The notes below the pieces were generated by a model. The model was not told where the DNA came from and searched no databases. It worked only from the letters and a program-made list of their open reading frames with translations. 64,000 nucleotides of DNA from Cornus controversa. Taxonomy: Eukaryota > Streptophyta > Magnoliopsida > Cornales > Cornaceae. Positions within the stretch are counted from its first letter, which is position 1, and each line of letters opens with the position of its first letter. The stretch spans positions 16,119,001 to 16,183,000 of the forward strand of contig CM048846.1 in the NCBI GenBank assembly GCA_026545225.1, given 5' to 3'. Below, one piece after another: positions 11,923 to 24,311 of the stretch. A program made the translations under genes and the position numbers.

Positions 11923-14152
11923 ATGGAAGCTTCAGTCAGAATCTTCAATCCCTCCACCCTCACTCGTAATTTCTCGACTCCAATCCTTCTCAAAAGACAC
12001 CCTTTGAAGCTCACTCCGACAATCACTCTTCGCCATACTTGGATTTCTCCGTACAGTCGTCACGCCACTCTCCGATTAAACCCCATTTGTTCCAAACCCA
12101 TTCGGTCTTCGTTCCCACATTCATCAATCTCCCTTAACTCAAACCCATTTGGGTTTTTCCATTCCCTCTCTGCATCACAGAAGTCTGATTTTGTTGTCTC
12201 AATCGACGATTCAAGCCGGGTCGTACCCAATTCGGAGGACAAATTGTTCGAGTCGAATTCAGATCTGAATCGCGTAAATGGTGAAGAATTAGGGTTTTGG
12301 GGGGACAAAGGGCCTGCTGTGACGGTGGTTTTGCTGGGTTGGCTCGGAGCGAACCCGAAACACTTGAAGAGGTACGTCGAATTGTACAATTCAAGGGGCA
12401 TTAACGCTACAACGTTAGTTGTTTCGGTGAAGGAGGTGCTCTGGTTCGATACAGGGAAGAGATTGGAGGAAAGGGTTCGTTCGTTTTCGCAAGAGCTTGC
12501 TTCGTGGTTGTCGGAATCGGAGAAGGATGGCCGTGAACGGTTCTTGCTCTTCCACACCTTCAGCAATACCGGTTGGATTGCGTAGGTTGATCAATTGGGC
12601 TCTTCATTTCTACTTTTACATCTATCAGTTTAAAGCTCTTCATGAACAGAATTATTCAATTAGTTGTATTGGTCAATCAAAATTTATTGCTACGTTGCAA
12701 CCAATTAGTTAGGGATTTGCTGCATAGAGGCAATCAATCATTAGAGAAATATACGTTATATGTTACAGATATAGTGCACACTATTTCACTCATATATATA
12801 TATATATAATAGAATCAATCAATCATTAGAGAAAAATATGTTATATGTTACAGATATAGTGTCCATTTTTCACTCATATATCTATAAATACTACTTAAAA
12901 CAAGACCTTTTACAAAACATACATACATGTATGTATGTTTTGTAAAAGGTCTTGTTTTAAGTAGTATTTATAGAGGAACAATTTGTGTTTATTCAATATC
13001 TTGTTCAGTTTCATAGTCCTAATTGTTCAGTGTAGAAGGTAAGATATGGTGTGGCTATGTGGAGTTTCTTTACTTGAACATGAGGTTTGTCATGTTGCTT
13101 TTTTCTTGGTTAAAATATTCTTTTATTTTTATCTTTTTTGGTTAAATCTGCAGCTATGGAGCCATTCTTGACAATTTTCAAGGCAGAGAAGACCTACTGA
13201 TGAAGATCAAAGGATGCGTTGTTGATTCTGGAGGGGACCCAGATTTAAATCCTCAGGTTTGGAAATCATGTCTAATTCTTCTAAAATTCAAAGATTGTGT
13301 TTTTTTTTCCTGGTTATATCTGAGTTCAACAAGTAACTTCATAGCTTTATGTCACATCTCTTCTAGTTTTCTCCTCATATATAGAAACAAATTCGTTAGC
13401 TTTAGTTAGTGCAGGAAAATGCATTTTTATTTATCACATTGCTGCAATTTCTATTTTATGTAGATCTGTTCTAATAATTTTGATGGATTATACACATATA
13501 AGTGGACCTATTGCTTTGATTGATAATTCATGTCCGGTACTTTTAGAAACCATTTTTTTTATTTTTTCTTTCCGTTCCTCCTTCCTTACCAAAAACTAGA
13601 CCAGGGAATGCTATTGTTTCCCTTTCTTGGTTTGGAAATATGGACCTATAATATGTTATTGAGCTTCAAGCCTGTGTATTTTAGCAAACAAATTAAGCAC
13701 CAACTGTTATGGCATCATTTAAAATAGGGTAAAATACAATGAACTCCCCTCAGATTTGGCCTAATTACACGGATGAAACTTGAGCAAATTTTTGCAATGA
13801 CCTCCCTTAAGGACATCAATTTTTAGGGTGATTTTACCATTCTATCCTGAATATTTTAACAGTCAAAAATCAAATTAGTAAAATGACATATTTGCCCAAT
13901 AGATATTCCCCTCTTCTATTCTCTCTGTTCTTTCTCTCTCTTCTCCAGCTCCTACCACCATGACCGCCAACTCTCACCACTGCCCTCCGACCACGCAACC
14001 ACCTAACACCCCCCCACCCACTGCCACCATCTCTCAACCTCCTACTACCATCACCAACAACCAATTGCTAAAATCAAATACTTATAATCCATCAAATTAG
14101 AGAGCATAATTTAGGAAAAGCAATAAATTGAATTGAAAATCAACCATAGAAT

Positions 14153-14213
<61 letters not shown>

Positions 14214-17120
14214 CAACCTTACAATCAAGCAAGAGAACCATAGAAGAACACAAACCCAGAACCAAAAAATAAAAAAATAAATAAAAATTGGGTTTGTCTA
14301 TGGCTTTTATTTCTGAGATGTATGGAGGTTTTGGAGCAATGGGATACTTTGCTTTTGGTGAAGATATATAATCACTACCAATTTTGGAAAGGGGTTACTG
14401 TTCACGCACAAACAAAATACCCCTAAACCACTGCTCATTGTGTTCGTCAGTCCCATAAAATGTTCCTCAAACAAACCCTAATCCCCAAAATCACCATACA
14501 CAGCCTTCACCATCTGCAACCAAGGAAAAAACCCTAACCCATCTCACCAAATCCAAGCTAACAATCGTAAGACCCTACCTTAGCCTATGTCAAATTTGGA
14601 ACTTCAACCGACCTTTAAAACGCTTTCTATGTAATATGTAATCCCGGAGAGCCAGTCACTGTTATGTTTGGTGGTCGCAATGGAATCCGAAGACTAAACA
14701 ACGACATTGACAATTGTGTAGAGAAAACCTTCGGCTCTCCCAAATAGGTCTTGAATTAGGCTCTCTGCACTATCAGGATCGGGAATTGGTATGTGCCCGA
14801 ACCTGAACTTGGCCATGCCTAGTGTGCCCCGAAGGAAGGGCTTGTGATGCGAGAGACCAATGAAGTGGGTTCGGTGGAGAAGTGGGTTTCGGGTTCTGGT
14901 CCAGTCCGGGAAGGAAGATAGTTGTATTTTTGTCCGTTAAAACAAGGTGTTTTTTTTTTTGGTAATTTGACGACTCTCTAAGGATAATAGCGTCTTTTCT
15001 TCTTAGTTGATGGGGATTTTGGTACTGGCAACCAATTTTTTGGTAGCACAGACGGAATTTTGGACGGAGGAGGTATTTGTCATAACCGGCCATACTACAA
15101 GGTAACATGGTGCAAAAATTTGCTCAAGTTTCATCTGTGTGTAAATGGGCCAAACCTCAAGGGAGGTCATTGTATTTTACCCTTTAAAATATTTGGCTTT
15201 GACAGTTTATAGTGGATGCAGTACAATGTTTTGGTATAATTAAATATGGGTCCTGCACAGTGGGAAATGTATGAATTTACACAATCCAGAGAAGAGAAAG
15301 ATATTTTTTCTTAAGAAAATTAATCTCATATGTTAGCTCTTCTATTTTCTTTTGAACCTCCTGTGTTTTCTGACATTGTGTGTCAGGTTTGTAAGATCTC
15401 TTTAATCTCTGTCCCAGTTCCAATCCTCTAAAAATAAATAAATAACCTATATATTGTTCGTATTATGTGGCCTTTATCAATTTGATGCTTCTATTGGAAC
15501 CACGCTGCTTGATTTGATGAAAGGGCTGGTTTTTGCTTGTTTCAGTTGACCGTTGCAGAATTTTTTTTTTCATAATCTTGTGCACGTGCTGAATATTTGA
15601 TATTGATAATCAGTAAATTAAAATTATCATATTACTATTATCAACAATGCATTAGTGAAATATTTGTGTAGCTTCATCAAATATTGCTATGCCGTTTTAG
15701 CTCTTACAAGGACCGTATCTTTTTACATTTTGTACGTTCTCCTTGTATTATATTTTTATCCACCAACTCTAGATCCTTTTGTTTGTTCTCCACCCTTTCT
15801 AAAGTCTTAAAATAGCAGATATATCCTTACAGGTGCAGTGACAAATTTATGTATGCCTGACCTGTCCTAATCGGAGCTTTACTTATTTCACCACATATTT
15901 GCTTGAACGGCTTCTTGAGAGTGATCATTTCTACCCTTAATTTTCATGATGACGACCTGACATTTGCTAAACTATATTCGTCATGTTTAATTTTAGATGA
16001 GCAAACATTTTGATATAAAATTGAGATATATAGCACTTGGTTTACCTGGGTTATGCCTTCTTTTTTTCTCCTAGTTGGTACACACACACCCCCAAAGAAT
16101 TGTTTGCACCCAATAGGACTTGATTCTTACCCCGAATGCTTGCTAAGTACTAGGGCCAAGTTCTTTATCCACTTGAGTCAAACCCCTTGGGGTAATTGGG
16201 TTATGGCTTTAGAAGAGTGGAATGGCGAAAGATGATTAATTTAGCTGATCCCAAATAGTCGGGACATTGTTCTGTCAATTTAAGCTGAATATTTATGAAA
16301 ATTTCTGATCATCTCCATTCGATTTGTTGGTTTACTTGTGTTACTATGATGACAGACTTTAAGTTTGCTTGCGCTCTCCATTTATAAATTATACTGTTGG
16401 CTTTCATTTTGACTACTTGAAATAAGTAGGGATACTAATTGATAAATTCTCCTTTAACCATTTGTAGGTCTGGGCAGCTGGATTTACTGCTGCCTTGCTG
16501 AAAAAACGCAGCTCCTCAATACACCCTTCAACTGAGGCCAGAGGAGGAATAGAAGGTGGAGCGAGTTTATCAAAAATGCAACAAAAGGAACCTGGGTTAA
16601 TTGAATTCTTGCTTCTGTTGGTACTTGAGAGGCTCTTCTCCATTTTTCTTAACTTGCCTTATGTGAATCAGTAAGTATCTTGTGTATCTCCTAAACCTTC
16701 CTGCTTTCCACTAATCAATTTTACTGATGACCAAGTGCACATTTCTGAGCCCTTGATTAGAACCAATTAAGCTGTTTTCAAATACTATCAGGGCATGTGA
16801 ATGCTAACGAAAACAAATAATGATAGCTGTTAGTTATTTCTTGTTTGTTTCGCAGCAAGTTGGTGAAAATTATCTCTACCCTCTCCAAGAACCAGCCTCC
16901 TTGTCCTCAGCTTTACCTGTATAGTACAGCTGATAAAGTCATTCCATCTCAATCAGTAGAGTTGTTTATTGAGGAACAAAGGAAGATGGGAAGAAAAGTA
17001 TCGTCTTTCAACTTCGGCTCATCTCCTCATGTTGACCATTACAGGACTTTCCCTACCATTTATACATCACAGCTTCAAAATTTCTTGAAGGAGTGCTTGG
17101 TCATGGTGAACCAAATGTAA
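11923..17120 (+). CDS. DUF829/TMEM53-type alpha/beta-hydrolase, probably plastid
   Basis: Four exons: 11923-12581, 13154-13256, 16468-16670, 16856-17120. The sum is 1230 nt (409 aa), with phases in order. Residues 1 to about 110 are Ser/Thr/Arg-rich with few acids, a likely transit peptide. The DUF829 domain follows: [20 protein letters not shown], then HTFSNTGW with likely nucleophile S214, [11 protein letters not shown], the acid region [10 protein letters not shown] (D348) and [12 protein letters not shown] (H380 or H383). C-terminal sequence [17 protein letters not shown] is typical. Known members are annotated as alpha/beta-hydrolase superfamily proteins without a settled substrate. Intron 1 carries a 94-bp palindrome, and intron 2 (3.2 kb) carries a Mutator-like element and a SINE. 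By position and family this is the likely counterpart of Arabidopsis AT2G18245 (recalled, not searched). Confidence 0.93.
12725..12880. repeat. Direct duplication, about 80 bp, in intron 1
   Basis: Copies near 12725-12800 and 12808-12880 share CAATCAATCATTAGAGAAA, TTATATGTTACAGATATAGT and the tract CACTCATATAT. A short AT microsatellite separates them. The second copy runs straight into the palindrome. Confidence 0.9.
12881..12974. repeat. 94-bp perfect palindrome in intron 1
   Basis: Every base from 12881 to 12974 pairs with its mirror position; the centre is ACATGT at 12925-12930 and there is no spacer. Each arm contains ACAAGACCTTTTACAAAACA or its complement. An RNA copy would fold into a 47-bp hairpin with almost no loop. 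No terminal motif or target duplication marks it as a transposon. Confidence 0.97.
14155..14212. repeat. (AT)n(AG)n compound microsatellite
   Basis: An AT tract followed by an AG tract inside the Mutator-like element. Confidence 0.95.
14288..14373 (+). pseudogene. Captured amino-acid transporter exon fragment
   Basis: In one frame the bases read [16 protein letters not shown] directly followed by [10 protein letters not shown], then run to a stop. The motif [15 protein letters not shown] is characteristic of plant vacuolar amino-acid transporters of the AVT3/AVT1 type (AAAP family), at the end of one membrane helix. The parent gene is not in this window, so this is best explained as exon capture by the Mutator-like element. 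The match is from memory of the family motif. Confidence 0.65.
16081..16196 (-). mobile_element. tRNA-derived SINE in intron 2
   Basis: On the minus strand it begins CCCCAAGGGGTTTGACTC, with an A-box-like GACTCAAGTGGATAAAG and a worn B-box near AAGAATCAAGTCC. It ends ATTGGGTGCAAACAATTC then TTTGGGGGTG. This layout is that of common dicot SINEs. Downstream, 16234-16275 (GATCCCAAATAGTCGGGAC) resembles the 3' tail of another SINE. Confidence 0.65.
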
Positions 17121-17538
17121 ACTCTGCAACTTCAGATTGTTTTTGTAGAATTTTTTTTTTGATCTCCTGAATTGCTTGCTAGTGCGGCGAAAATGAAACC
17201 CATCGGAGCAAACGAATTTAAACTCGGATATGTTGCGGTGGTGTTATTGTAATACTGATTATTATTATTCTTCATGAAACTAATGCAATTTATATTTCAG
17301 TCTTCAATTCTTCATCTTTTGTAATGTTTAGAATTTCAAGAGAGTACTTCTGAACAGAGGATATATAATTTTACATTACATTATTTCATTTAAGAAACCC
17401 CCAAAAATTAAATCTTATAAATTGAGAGCCAAAATTTTAACTTCGTGATGTTTCCTCATCCGTTATTAGTATTTATTTATATATTATATATTTTATACTT
17501 TATATATATATTTATATAAAACACTGTAACTTAGAAAC

Positions 17539-17580
<42 letters not shown>

Positions 17581-19516
17581 TAACGGAATCGTAATAAATG
17601 ATTCTTAAAATTTAGAACCAGAATTGGAACCGTAGTGAATAGTTCGGTTCGATTACTGTTTCAGTTTTATCGATTCTTTGTACACCTTAATAACAAGAGA
17701 TACCAGACATCATAAAAACATTTTCATGTTGCACACCATAAAAATATTATTATGGTTTTTTTTAATCTTATTATACTACATGAATTTGTGGATTAAAAAG
17801 AGCCCTAGATAAAAGTCTAGTATTAATTTTTTTTTAAAAAGCAAAATTGACTTCTTTCTATTAGTAGTAAATTTTTTGTTTAATCATAAAATTTGTCATA
17901 AATTAAGGTTCCATAAAAGAAGTAACACTAGATAACCAAAATGAGTCATCATTTAACATCTTCCTCTTCTCACTCCTATACCCCTCTCTCATCATGCTTT
18001 TGGTCTTCAACTTCATACAATTATCTAGAAAGTACGAACACTTCATCGAGGGTGCTGTACTAGTGTCGGACACTCTTCGAACACTGTGTCGGACACTCCT
18101 CGAACACATGTCAGACACTTATATTTAAGTATTTCAAAAGAAAATTATATGATACTAAGTTATGATTAAAAATATAAACTAAATATATGCAGATGACTAA
18201 ATAAGTATGGTTCTTTAATCTATTTTAATTTATTTGTCTATTTTTGTTTATAAGTTTGTTTGGTTTTTAATTGCTTGATAATGAATTGAAGTATTTTTGT
18301 AATGTAATCTTTTTTTTTGTTAAATAATTAATATATATTAATATATTATATTATTATTTTATAGTCATATCTTTGTCATGTTCGTGTCTTATTTTTCTAA
18401 AAAATTTTGTATCGTTGTGTCCGTGTTCTGTATTCGTGTCCGTGCTTCCTAGACCATCATCAATCTCTGTTATATTTAATACCATTAAATAACCAATGCG
18501 ATCACTTCAAGCCAACATCTGTTTTATAACCAACCAATCACTTTGACTATTCAAAATGATTTTCCATCACAAAAATCATTGAATTTCAAAAGATTATTAT
18601 TTTAATTTGTTGCATTGTAGCTCAAGTATTATTATTATTTTTTTTGGCAGAGCAAAGAACAGACATTGTAGCTCAAGTATAGCAAATGTCTCATAACTAT
18701 TGTAGTGCCTTTTAGCCAAGAGACTAAGCCAGGAATTTAAATTTTAAGTATAAAACTTTTAAGAAGAAAAATAAGAAAATAATGTGAAAGAACTTTGTAG
18801 GAAAAAAATTTTAGTTTGATTGAAGAAAAGAAATACAAATTTCTTGGAAGAGAATTAAAGATTTTTGAAGAAGAAGAGTTAGAAGGAAAAGGAAGAAATA
18901 ATTAAAAAAAAATTAATGACTAGCATGGGCCAGGTTCTCCTGGGCCTACGTTAGCTCCGCCCTGGGCTATTGTCGGACTTTATCAGCTGTGAAATGTCCG
19001 AACACTCTTTTTTCAGTTCAAGCAAATGCACACACTTCCAAAATATTGTTCCTAACAAAGCTTGATCTCTTCCTTTGGGAGATATTTGGACTAATGTCCA
19101 TTTACAAATTGGTTAGTAAATTATATTTTCATGAATGTAAGTAAGATGTTTTGTATTTGTAATATCAAGTCTCTGATAATAATATTCATATTTTATTTTC
19201 TAATAAATAAAATGATATATATAAGTGGCCTATAATAATATTTGAAGATGATTGTGGAATGTCATATATTCATTTTATTTTCGAATGATATTATTTCATA
19301 TAAAAAAATAAAGCGAAAAATAAAAACAAAATAAGTAAGCCACACTAAATAGGATACTACTCGATCATGCCTTACCAGGACAATCTCGACAGGTGATGTG
19401 GTCCAAGTAAATTATGACACAGCTAAAAAGTATATATTATTACAAATATTAAAAAATAAACTAAACCCGTTTTTAGCAGGAATCGATATCCTCTCTCCTA
19501 ACGGGTCATATATACT
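17121..19516. other. Intergenic: 3' UTR and AT-rich repeats
   Basis: About 17121-17310 is the likely 3' UTR of the DUF829 gene. An AT microsatellite lies at 17543-17578. GGTTCGGTTCG-like sequence near 17645 and the repeated GTGTCGGACACT units at 18065-18120, with a complementary GTGTCCGTG region at 18415-18450, look like ends of MITEs. No gene is seen. Confidence 0.6.
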
Positions 19517-20189
19517 TAGGAGTGGCAAAATTGGATACGAAACGACAACACGACACGGGTTAAACAAGTTTGGCTTTGAGATAAACCGACACGTTTAATA
19601 AACAGGTCGACACCAATACGACACGCAAAAATTGAGTTGAATTTGGGTTTAAGAGCTGTCTAATCCGCTACACGATTACGACATGAGTAATTCATATATT
19701 CTGATTTTATACAAACTTATATATACATATTTATATATATTGTAATTGTTTGTAATCTATTTGTTTATTTATAGGACTGATATAGGCGTAAAATGTAAGG
19801 ATGAGATTGTTATGATGTCTTCTCAGTTGTTGAATCACCTTAGTATATTTTTGAGTTTATATATAAATATAAAATTTATAATATAGTTTGATTTTAGGAT
19901 TTATGTATAAATATGTACTTTATTTTTTATATGATTTTCAGAGATATTTTTAGGAGTGGAGAACTCATATGATATAAGTTAAACGGATTAAAAAAATTAT
20001 TAAACAAGTTGTACCATTATAGAATATGTTTATTAAACGGGTTATAAGGGTCGATACGGGTAACACGTTTAATAAACGAGTTGGGTTAGTGTTTAGAGTC
20101 TTTGACACGATTATTAAATGAGTCGGGTTAAGATTAAATCGTTTAGCATAATACTCATAGATCAACACGAACACGAATTGTCACCCCCG
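19517..20189. mobile_element. hAT-type MITE, older copy
   Basis: It is the same family as 60808-61513, with ends TAGGAGTGGCAA and (reverse-complemented) GGGGGTGACAATTCG. The interior shares CACGTTTAATAAAC, GGTCGACAC and GTTGTTATGATGTCTTC-like blocks in the same order. No 8-bp target duplication is left, so it is older than the other copy. Confidence 0.85.
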
Positions 20190-21544
20190 CGTGTACCCAT
20201 GCGGTAGAGGCACACGACCACGTTTTTGGAGCGTTTATTATGTTTGCACTTAAACCGCGTTGTTTGGAGAGACGGAAGATACATATGACGTTATGCAAGG
20301 CAAGTTTGAAAATTTTCACTTTATTCTTCTCTCTCTCTTACTGCGATAGTGTTCTGTCTCCCTCATTACTCTCTCTGTCTCTCTGTATTTTCCAGCGCCG
20401 GTGACATCCTCGGTCAGCATTTGTTGAAGGGAAGAAAGCTTACTTATTTTTGGTATCCAATTTTTTCTCTCTATTCTTCTCATGATGGTAAACCCCACTC
20501 TCTCTCTCTATTCTTCTCATGACGATAAACTACTAATTTCACTATCATGTTTGATTCAACATTATTTAATTTAATTTAATTTTTCACAAACTCAAACCTA
20601 GTTTTTTACACTGTTAAACCCTAGTTTTCAAAACTATAATATTCAAAGATTGTGTTATGTTCTTGTCCTTCATGAATCAAGTATTCATACTCTCGTCTCA
20701 ACCTTTGTATTCCTTAGAGTTGATTTTTTAATAATAATATCATTAACAGATCTAAGCTTAGTGCACCAATAACCGACTCTATATGAATACATATCCTATG
20801 AACAACTCCAAATTCTCAAACACTGCGTTCTAACGAACTCAAATCCCACACTATTCTGGAGGATTTTACAATTCTTTTTTTATTAGTATTTTCAGTAGAA
20901 GCAATGCGCTTTGCCAAAACCATCAACATAAACCCTAGTTTTCAAAACTATAATTTTCAAAAGTTGTGCTCTGTTCATCTGTCCTTCATGAATCAGGTAT
21001 TCATGCTATTGTCTCAATTTTGTTGGGTAACATATCAATTTTTATTTTCTGTAGTGTAAGTTTACTATTCTTTGACAATTATTTGAATCCTTTTGCCTTA
21101 TATTTGTTGTCCAGTTTAAAAGTTTTTAATGAAAATTTTGATCAATCAATTTAGATTTCACCAATTTGAGTACTCAACAAGGCTCATCTTTTGCTTTGCT
21201 TTGAAGTTCGTCAAGTTCCATAAATAGATCATATATTAGTTCTTTTATAATATATTACATACTTTATGCATATGTAATGACCTTTTGTAGTTTATGAAGG
21301 TATTGTCCATATAAATAAATGATAACGATTGAAAAGGGTATGTACCTAACTTTATCTTACTTATTTCATGCCCGCTAAATTTTTTCAATTGGGGCATCAA
21401 TTTTTTCTTTGAGCATGAACCAATGATATACATGGTTAAATAATTGTGAGTATACATGGTTAAATAGTTGTTTCCATAGTAGTATAATATTATTATAATA
21501 AATATATCTAATATAAGTAAAATATTTATAAATTTAAATTAATA
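20190..21544. other. Intergenic with a split duplication
   Basis: Pyrimidine tracts at 20325-20515 repeat CTCTCTATTCTTCTCATGA twice. No complete gene is seen, although the texture (AAACCCTAG, short open frames) recalls a decayed 5' end of a plant gene. Confidence 0.4.
20616..21018. repeat. Direct repeat of about 88 bp, 314 bp apart
   Basis: 20616-20702 and 20930-21018 share AACCCTAGTTTTCAAAACTA and TGTCCTTCATGAATCA. They differ at several sites, so the duplication is not recent. Confidence 0.85.
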
Positions 21545-21551
21545 CTTTGAT

Positions 21552-22563
21552 ATATACTATGGGATGTTCTTGTGATATGAAAGGGAAACCACTGGCTTCT
21601 TCGATGAGTTCTGGAGACGTAGAAGAAAGTTCACATAAGGTGGGCAACTGCTATTTGATATACAAGTATAAATTTATAGCATATTTCTTTTTTGAAGTAT
21701 TATGCGCATGAATTGAAATTATTTTCTTAATGTATCTGATTTGATGTCAAGTTATTAGGGTTAAGCATAATAAAATTGGTAGAAGTATTGTGGCGCTCAA
21801 TAAGGATTTTTCAAAAGAATGATAGTCTATGTTGGAGACTGCTAAAAAGTCTTATTGAGATGAATAGATACAGTTTGACACTTCGTCACAAATTCGTTGA
21901 GATAACAGAAAAAGACGTCAAGTGCATTATTAAAAATACCCAATGGTCACCTAAGAATGACAACTTTGAAAGTAGACAAGAGTATGAACAACTCGAGTTG
22001 AGTCAAAGAAGGTCGCTTTCTGAAGAAAAAAAAATGGTTGCAAAAAATTCAAATTGGATGAGATACTTCGAAATTGGGGTGACCTACTGGTTGACAATGA
22101 GAGTATGAGCATACTGATGCATATTGTCCCCAAACATGCTCAACCCCTGTTGAAGAAATTTTTTGTAATGGTTGATGGTATGAAAAAAATCAACCAATAC
22201 AACTAGGCAAAATGTGTAATCAATGATTTGGTAAAAGGTGTGATTAAATATAAGACTACTAAGCAAAGATGTTGCAATGATTGTGTCTTTTTCTTAAAGG
22301 TATGTACGAGTCCCAATTGTAACTAAATTTAATTATAATTTACCAGTGGCATTAACTTATGAGTCCATTTTCAATATACATGTAGTATTTTATTTAGTCC
22401 GGGTTAAGGTGCCCTGTCAACAGATTATTGAAATACGACAGAACAAAGAGGACGAGGAAAAAGTGAGTGATGAAATGACGACCACCATTATTTCAAATTG
22501 TCAGCAGATTATCGAGATACAACAGGACAAGAAGGACATGACAGCCACCAAGGATCATATATG
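21552..22563 (+). other. Unrecognised coding-like region
   Basis: Short open frames lie in a row: MGCSCDMKGKPLASSMSSG near 21560, ending at a possible donor AAG|GTGGGC; a 110-residue frame at 21776-22108 with basic, hydrophilic sequence; and a 72-residue frame at 22346-22564 in which CQQIIEI occurs twice, about 27 residues apart. I do not recognise a family. It may be a decayed gene or transposon-borne frame; intact splicing could not be built. Confidence 0.3.
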
Positions 22564-22960
22564 AACAATGTTAAAATTTAACTCCTTCAGAATATTTGTA
22601 ATTAGATAGTGTTGCAACAAATTATAAACAAAATGTATAAGATGAAAACTTTAAGGATGACTGAAACCCATTTTTTGGTAATGTTTTGGTCAGAAGCATT
22701 GTACCTTATTTGGTTAGTACTTCAAGGATGATTGTATTTTTTTGGTTTAAGTGGTTTAAGGATGATTGTAGTTTCACTGTAGAATTTTAAGGATGAATGA
22801 TGCTAAACTTTAATGACATGCCAATTCTATTGTCTATTTTTTATGCTATCAAGTGTCACAAACACCACACTCAATTAACATGGATGCTCAAGACATTTCA
22901 AATTTACCTTCGTCTTCGTCTTCATGCCGACTCATAAACTTTAATAAAATGCATTTTATG

Positions 22961-23430
22961 TCATCCGAACTCACATGGCCTTAATGTTTCATAACATTTT
23001 ACATAATATGTCATGTACAAAGGTGATGGTGTGTCTTGGACATCACCATTGTTAATATCCGCACCTTGCTCGGTTACAATCATTATGGGATGTTTATGAG
23101 ACATTGCTGCTAAAAACATCTCAAATAACCACACAAAGAGTGTTGTCTCATCATACATCAAAGCAATTCCAAATATAATTGTTTCTTTGTGAGAATTCAA
23201 ACCAACATAAGCAACAATGATTCACATTATTTTATTGGAGGTTGTGTTGAATGTCACAATTCTCCAAAATAAAAATAGTCAATAATCATCCATGCATCTT
23301 TCCAAAATATATTGTTTATCATTTTCTTGTTGTCCAACTAAACCACATGAAAAATTGAGAGATTGTCCAACTTAATTAAGTATCCAGCCTCCAACCTCTT
23401 CAAATTGCAACTGCTTTTGTCTCTTCGTTC
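22961..23430 (-). pseudogene. FAR1/FRS-type MULE transposase remnant
   Basis: The longest open piece (23200-22961) reads MNSHKETIIFGIALMYDETT and FVWLFEMFLAAMSHKHP, then IMIVTEQGADINNG. This is the transposase core shared by FAR1-RELATED SEQUENCE proteins and Mutator transposases: G.N.HK..I.FG.AL, then TFVWLF..(F/W)L.AM.., then I.TDQ. Upstream, other frames give FWKDAW and YFYFGE, matching the FWAD..SR..Y..FGD stretch of the family. The frame is broken at least twice and the N-terminal zinc-binding and C-terminal SWIM regions are missing. In the last motif an E replaces the usual catalytic D (TEQ for TDQ). It is dead. Confidence 0.75.
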
Positions 23431-24311
23431 TCATTGTTAAAATTTAATTGATGAAATTAATCTTCACTGAAGTTGGTGGGTTTAGTAAATGTGCGAATAG
23501 GTTCCTAATCTAAGACCCTATTAGAAATTTAGGGTTGAAAAAATATTAGAGATTTAGGGTTACCCATGTTTTATGGAAAATCGGTGTTAGATAATATGGC
23601 TTGGGCTTTTAATTTTCAGACCCTTCCTTGAGCTTTTAATTTTCAGACCCGGGGCAACCCGCCTTTAGGTGCTTCTTCATCGTAGATGTTCGAGGGTTGT
23701 ATCTCACATAACATATCTACTTTGACCACAAATAAGTCTTCCAACATTTATTCGGACTAATTCATATATAAATTAAATATGTATTGGACTTGATATATAT
23801 GAACTAAAATTACATTTCATAAAATTATAAAAAAAATTTTACGAGACCTTAAACATTAATCAACTATAAAAATTCTGTTTGTTCAACCAAACTTACCAAT
23901 CTTTTTATCAAAAACTTTACCACCAAATAAAAAAATGAAACAAAAAATAATTTTCTAATTAACATGTCCAATGTATATTTACAATAACAAATCGTTTCAT
24001 TTAGATACACAAGCTTTGTTATTATTCGGAATCACAAACATTTCATGAGTTTGAAATACAGAATAGGAAAATAGTAATTTTTCTTATAACATAAATAAGC
24101 ATAAATTTTGCTAAAAAAATAGTATAACAAGTCATGTCTTGCAAAATTATTTATTTAAATTCTTATATTACTTTTTTTTTTTTAAATAAAAAATATTTAT
24201 TCAAAATTTTACATTTTAACTATGCTAATGAATTTTTCACAAGACAAGCAGAAGTAACTCTTAAATAACTATAATGTCCGGTCACAGATTTATCACAATA
24301 TACAAGCTTAG
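23431..24311. other. Intergenic, nothing recognised
   Basis: AT-rich spacer. 23620-23660 carries TTTTAATTTTCAGACCC twice in close succession. No gene or terminal repeat is seen. Confidence 0.5.

Larger units (their letters stand above)
13727..15182. mobile_element. Non-autonomous Mutator-like element (Pack-MULE type)
   Basis: This 1456-bp element has terminal inverted repeats of about 70 bp: the left end begins GGGTAAAATACAATGA and the reverse-complemented right end begins GGGTAAAATACAATGACC. Both share GATGAAACTTGAGCAAATTT. It is flanked by a perfect 9-bp target duplication, TTTAAAATA (13718-13726 and 15183-15191), the hallmark of Mutator insertion. There is no transposase. The interior holds an AT/AG microsatellite and at least one piece of host gene (14288-14373). 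It sits in intron 2 of the DUF829 gene. Confidence 0.93.

Noticed and set aside
12060-12566. 168-residue frame antisense to the DUF829 gene
   Set aside because: It mirrors a confirmed exon in codon-biased sequence and has no family features.
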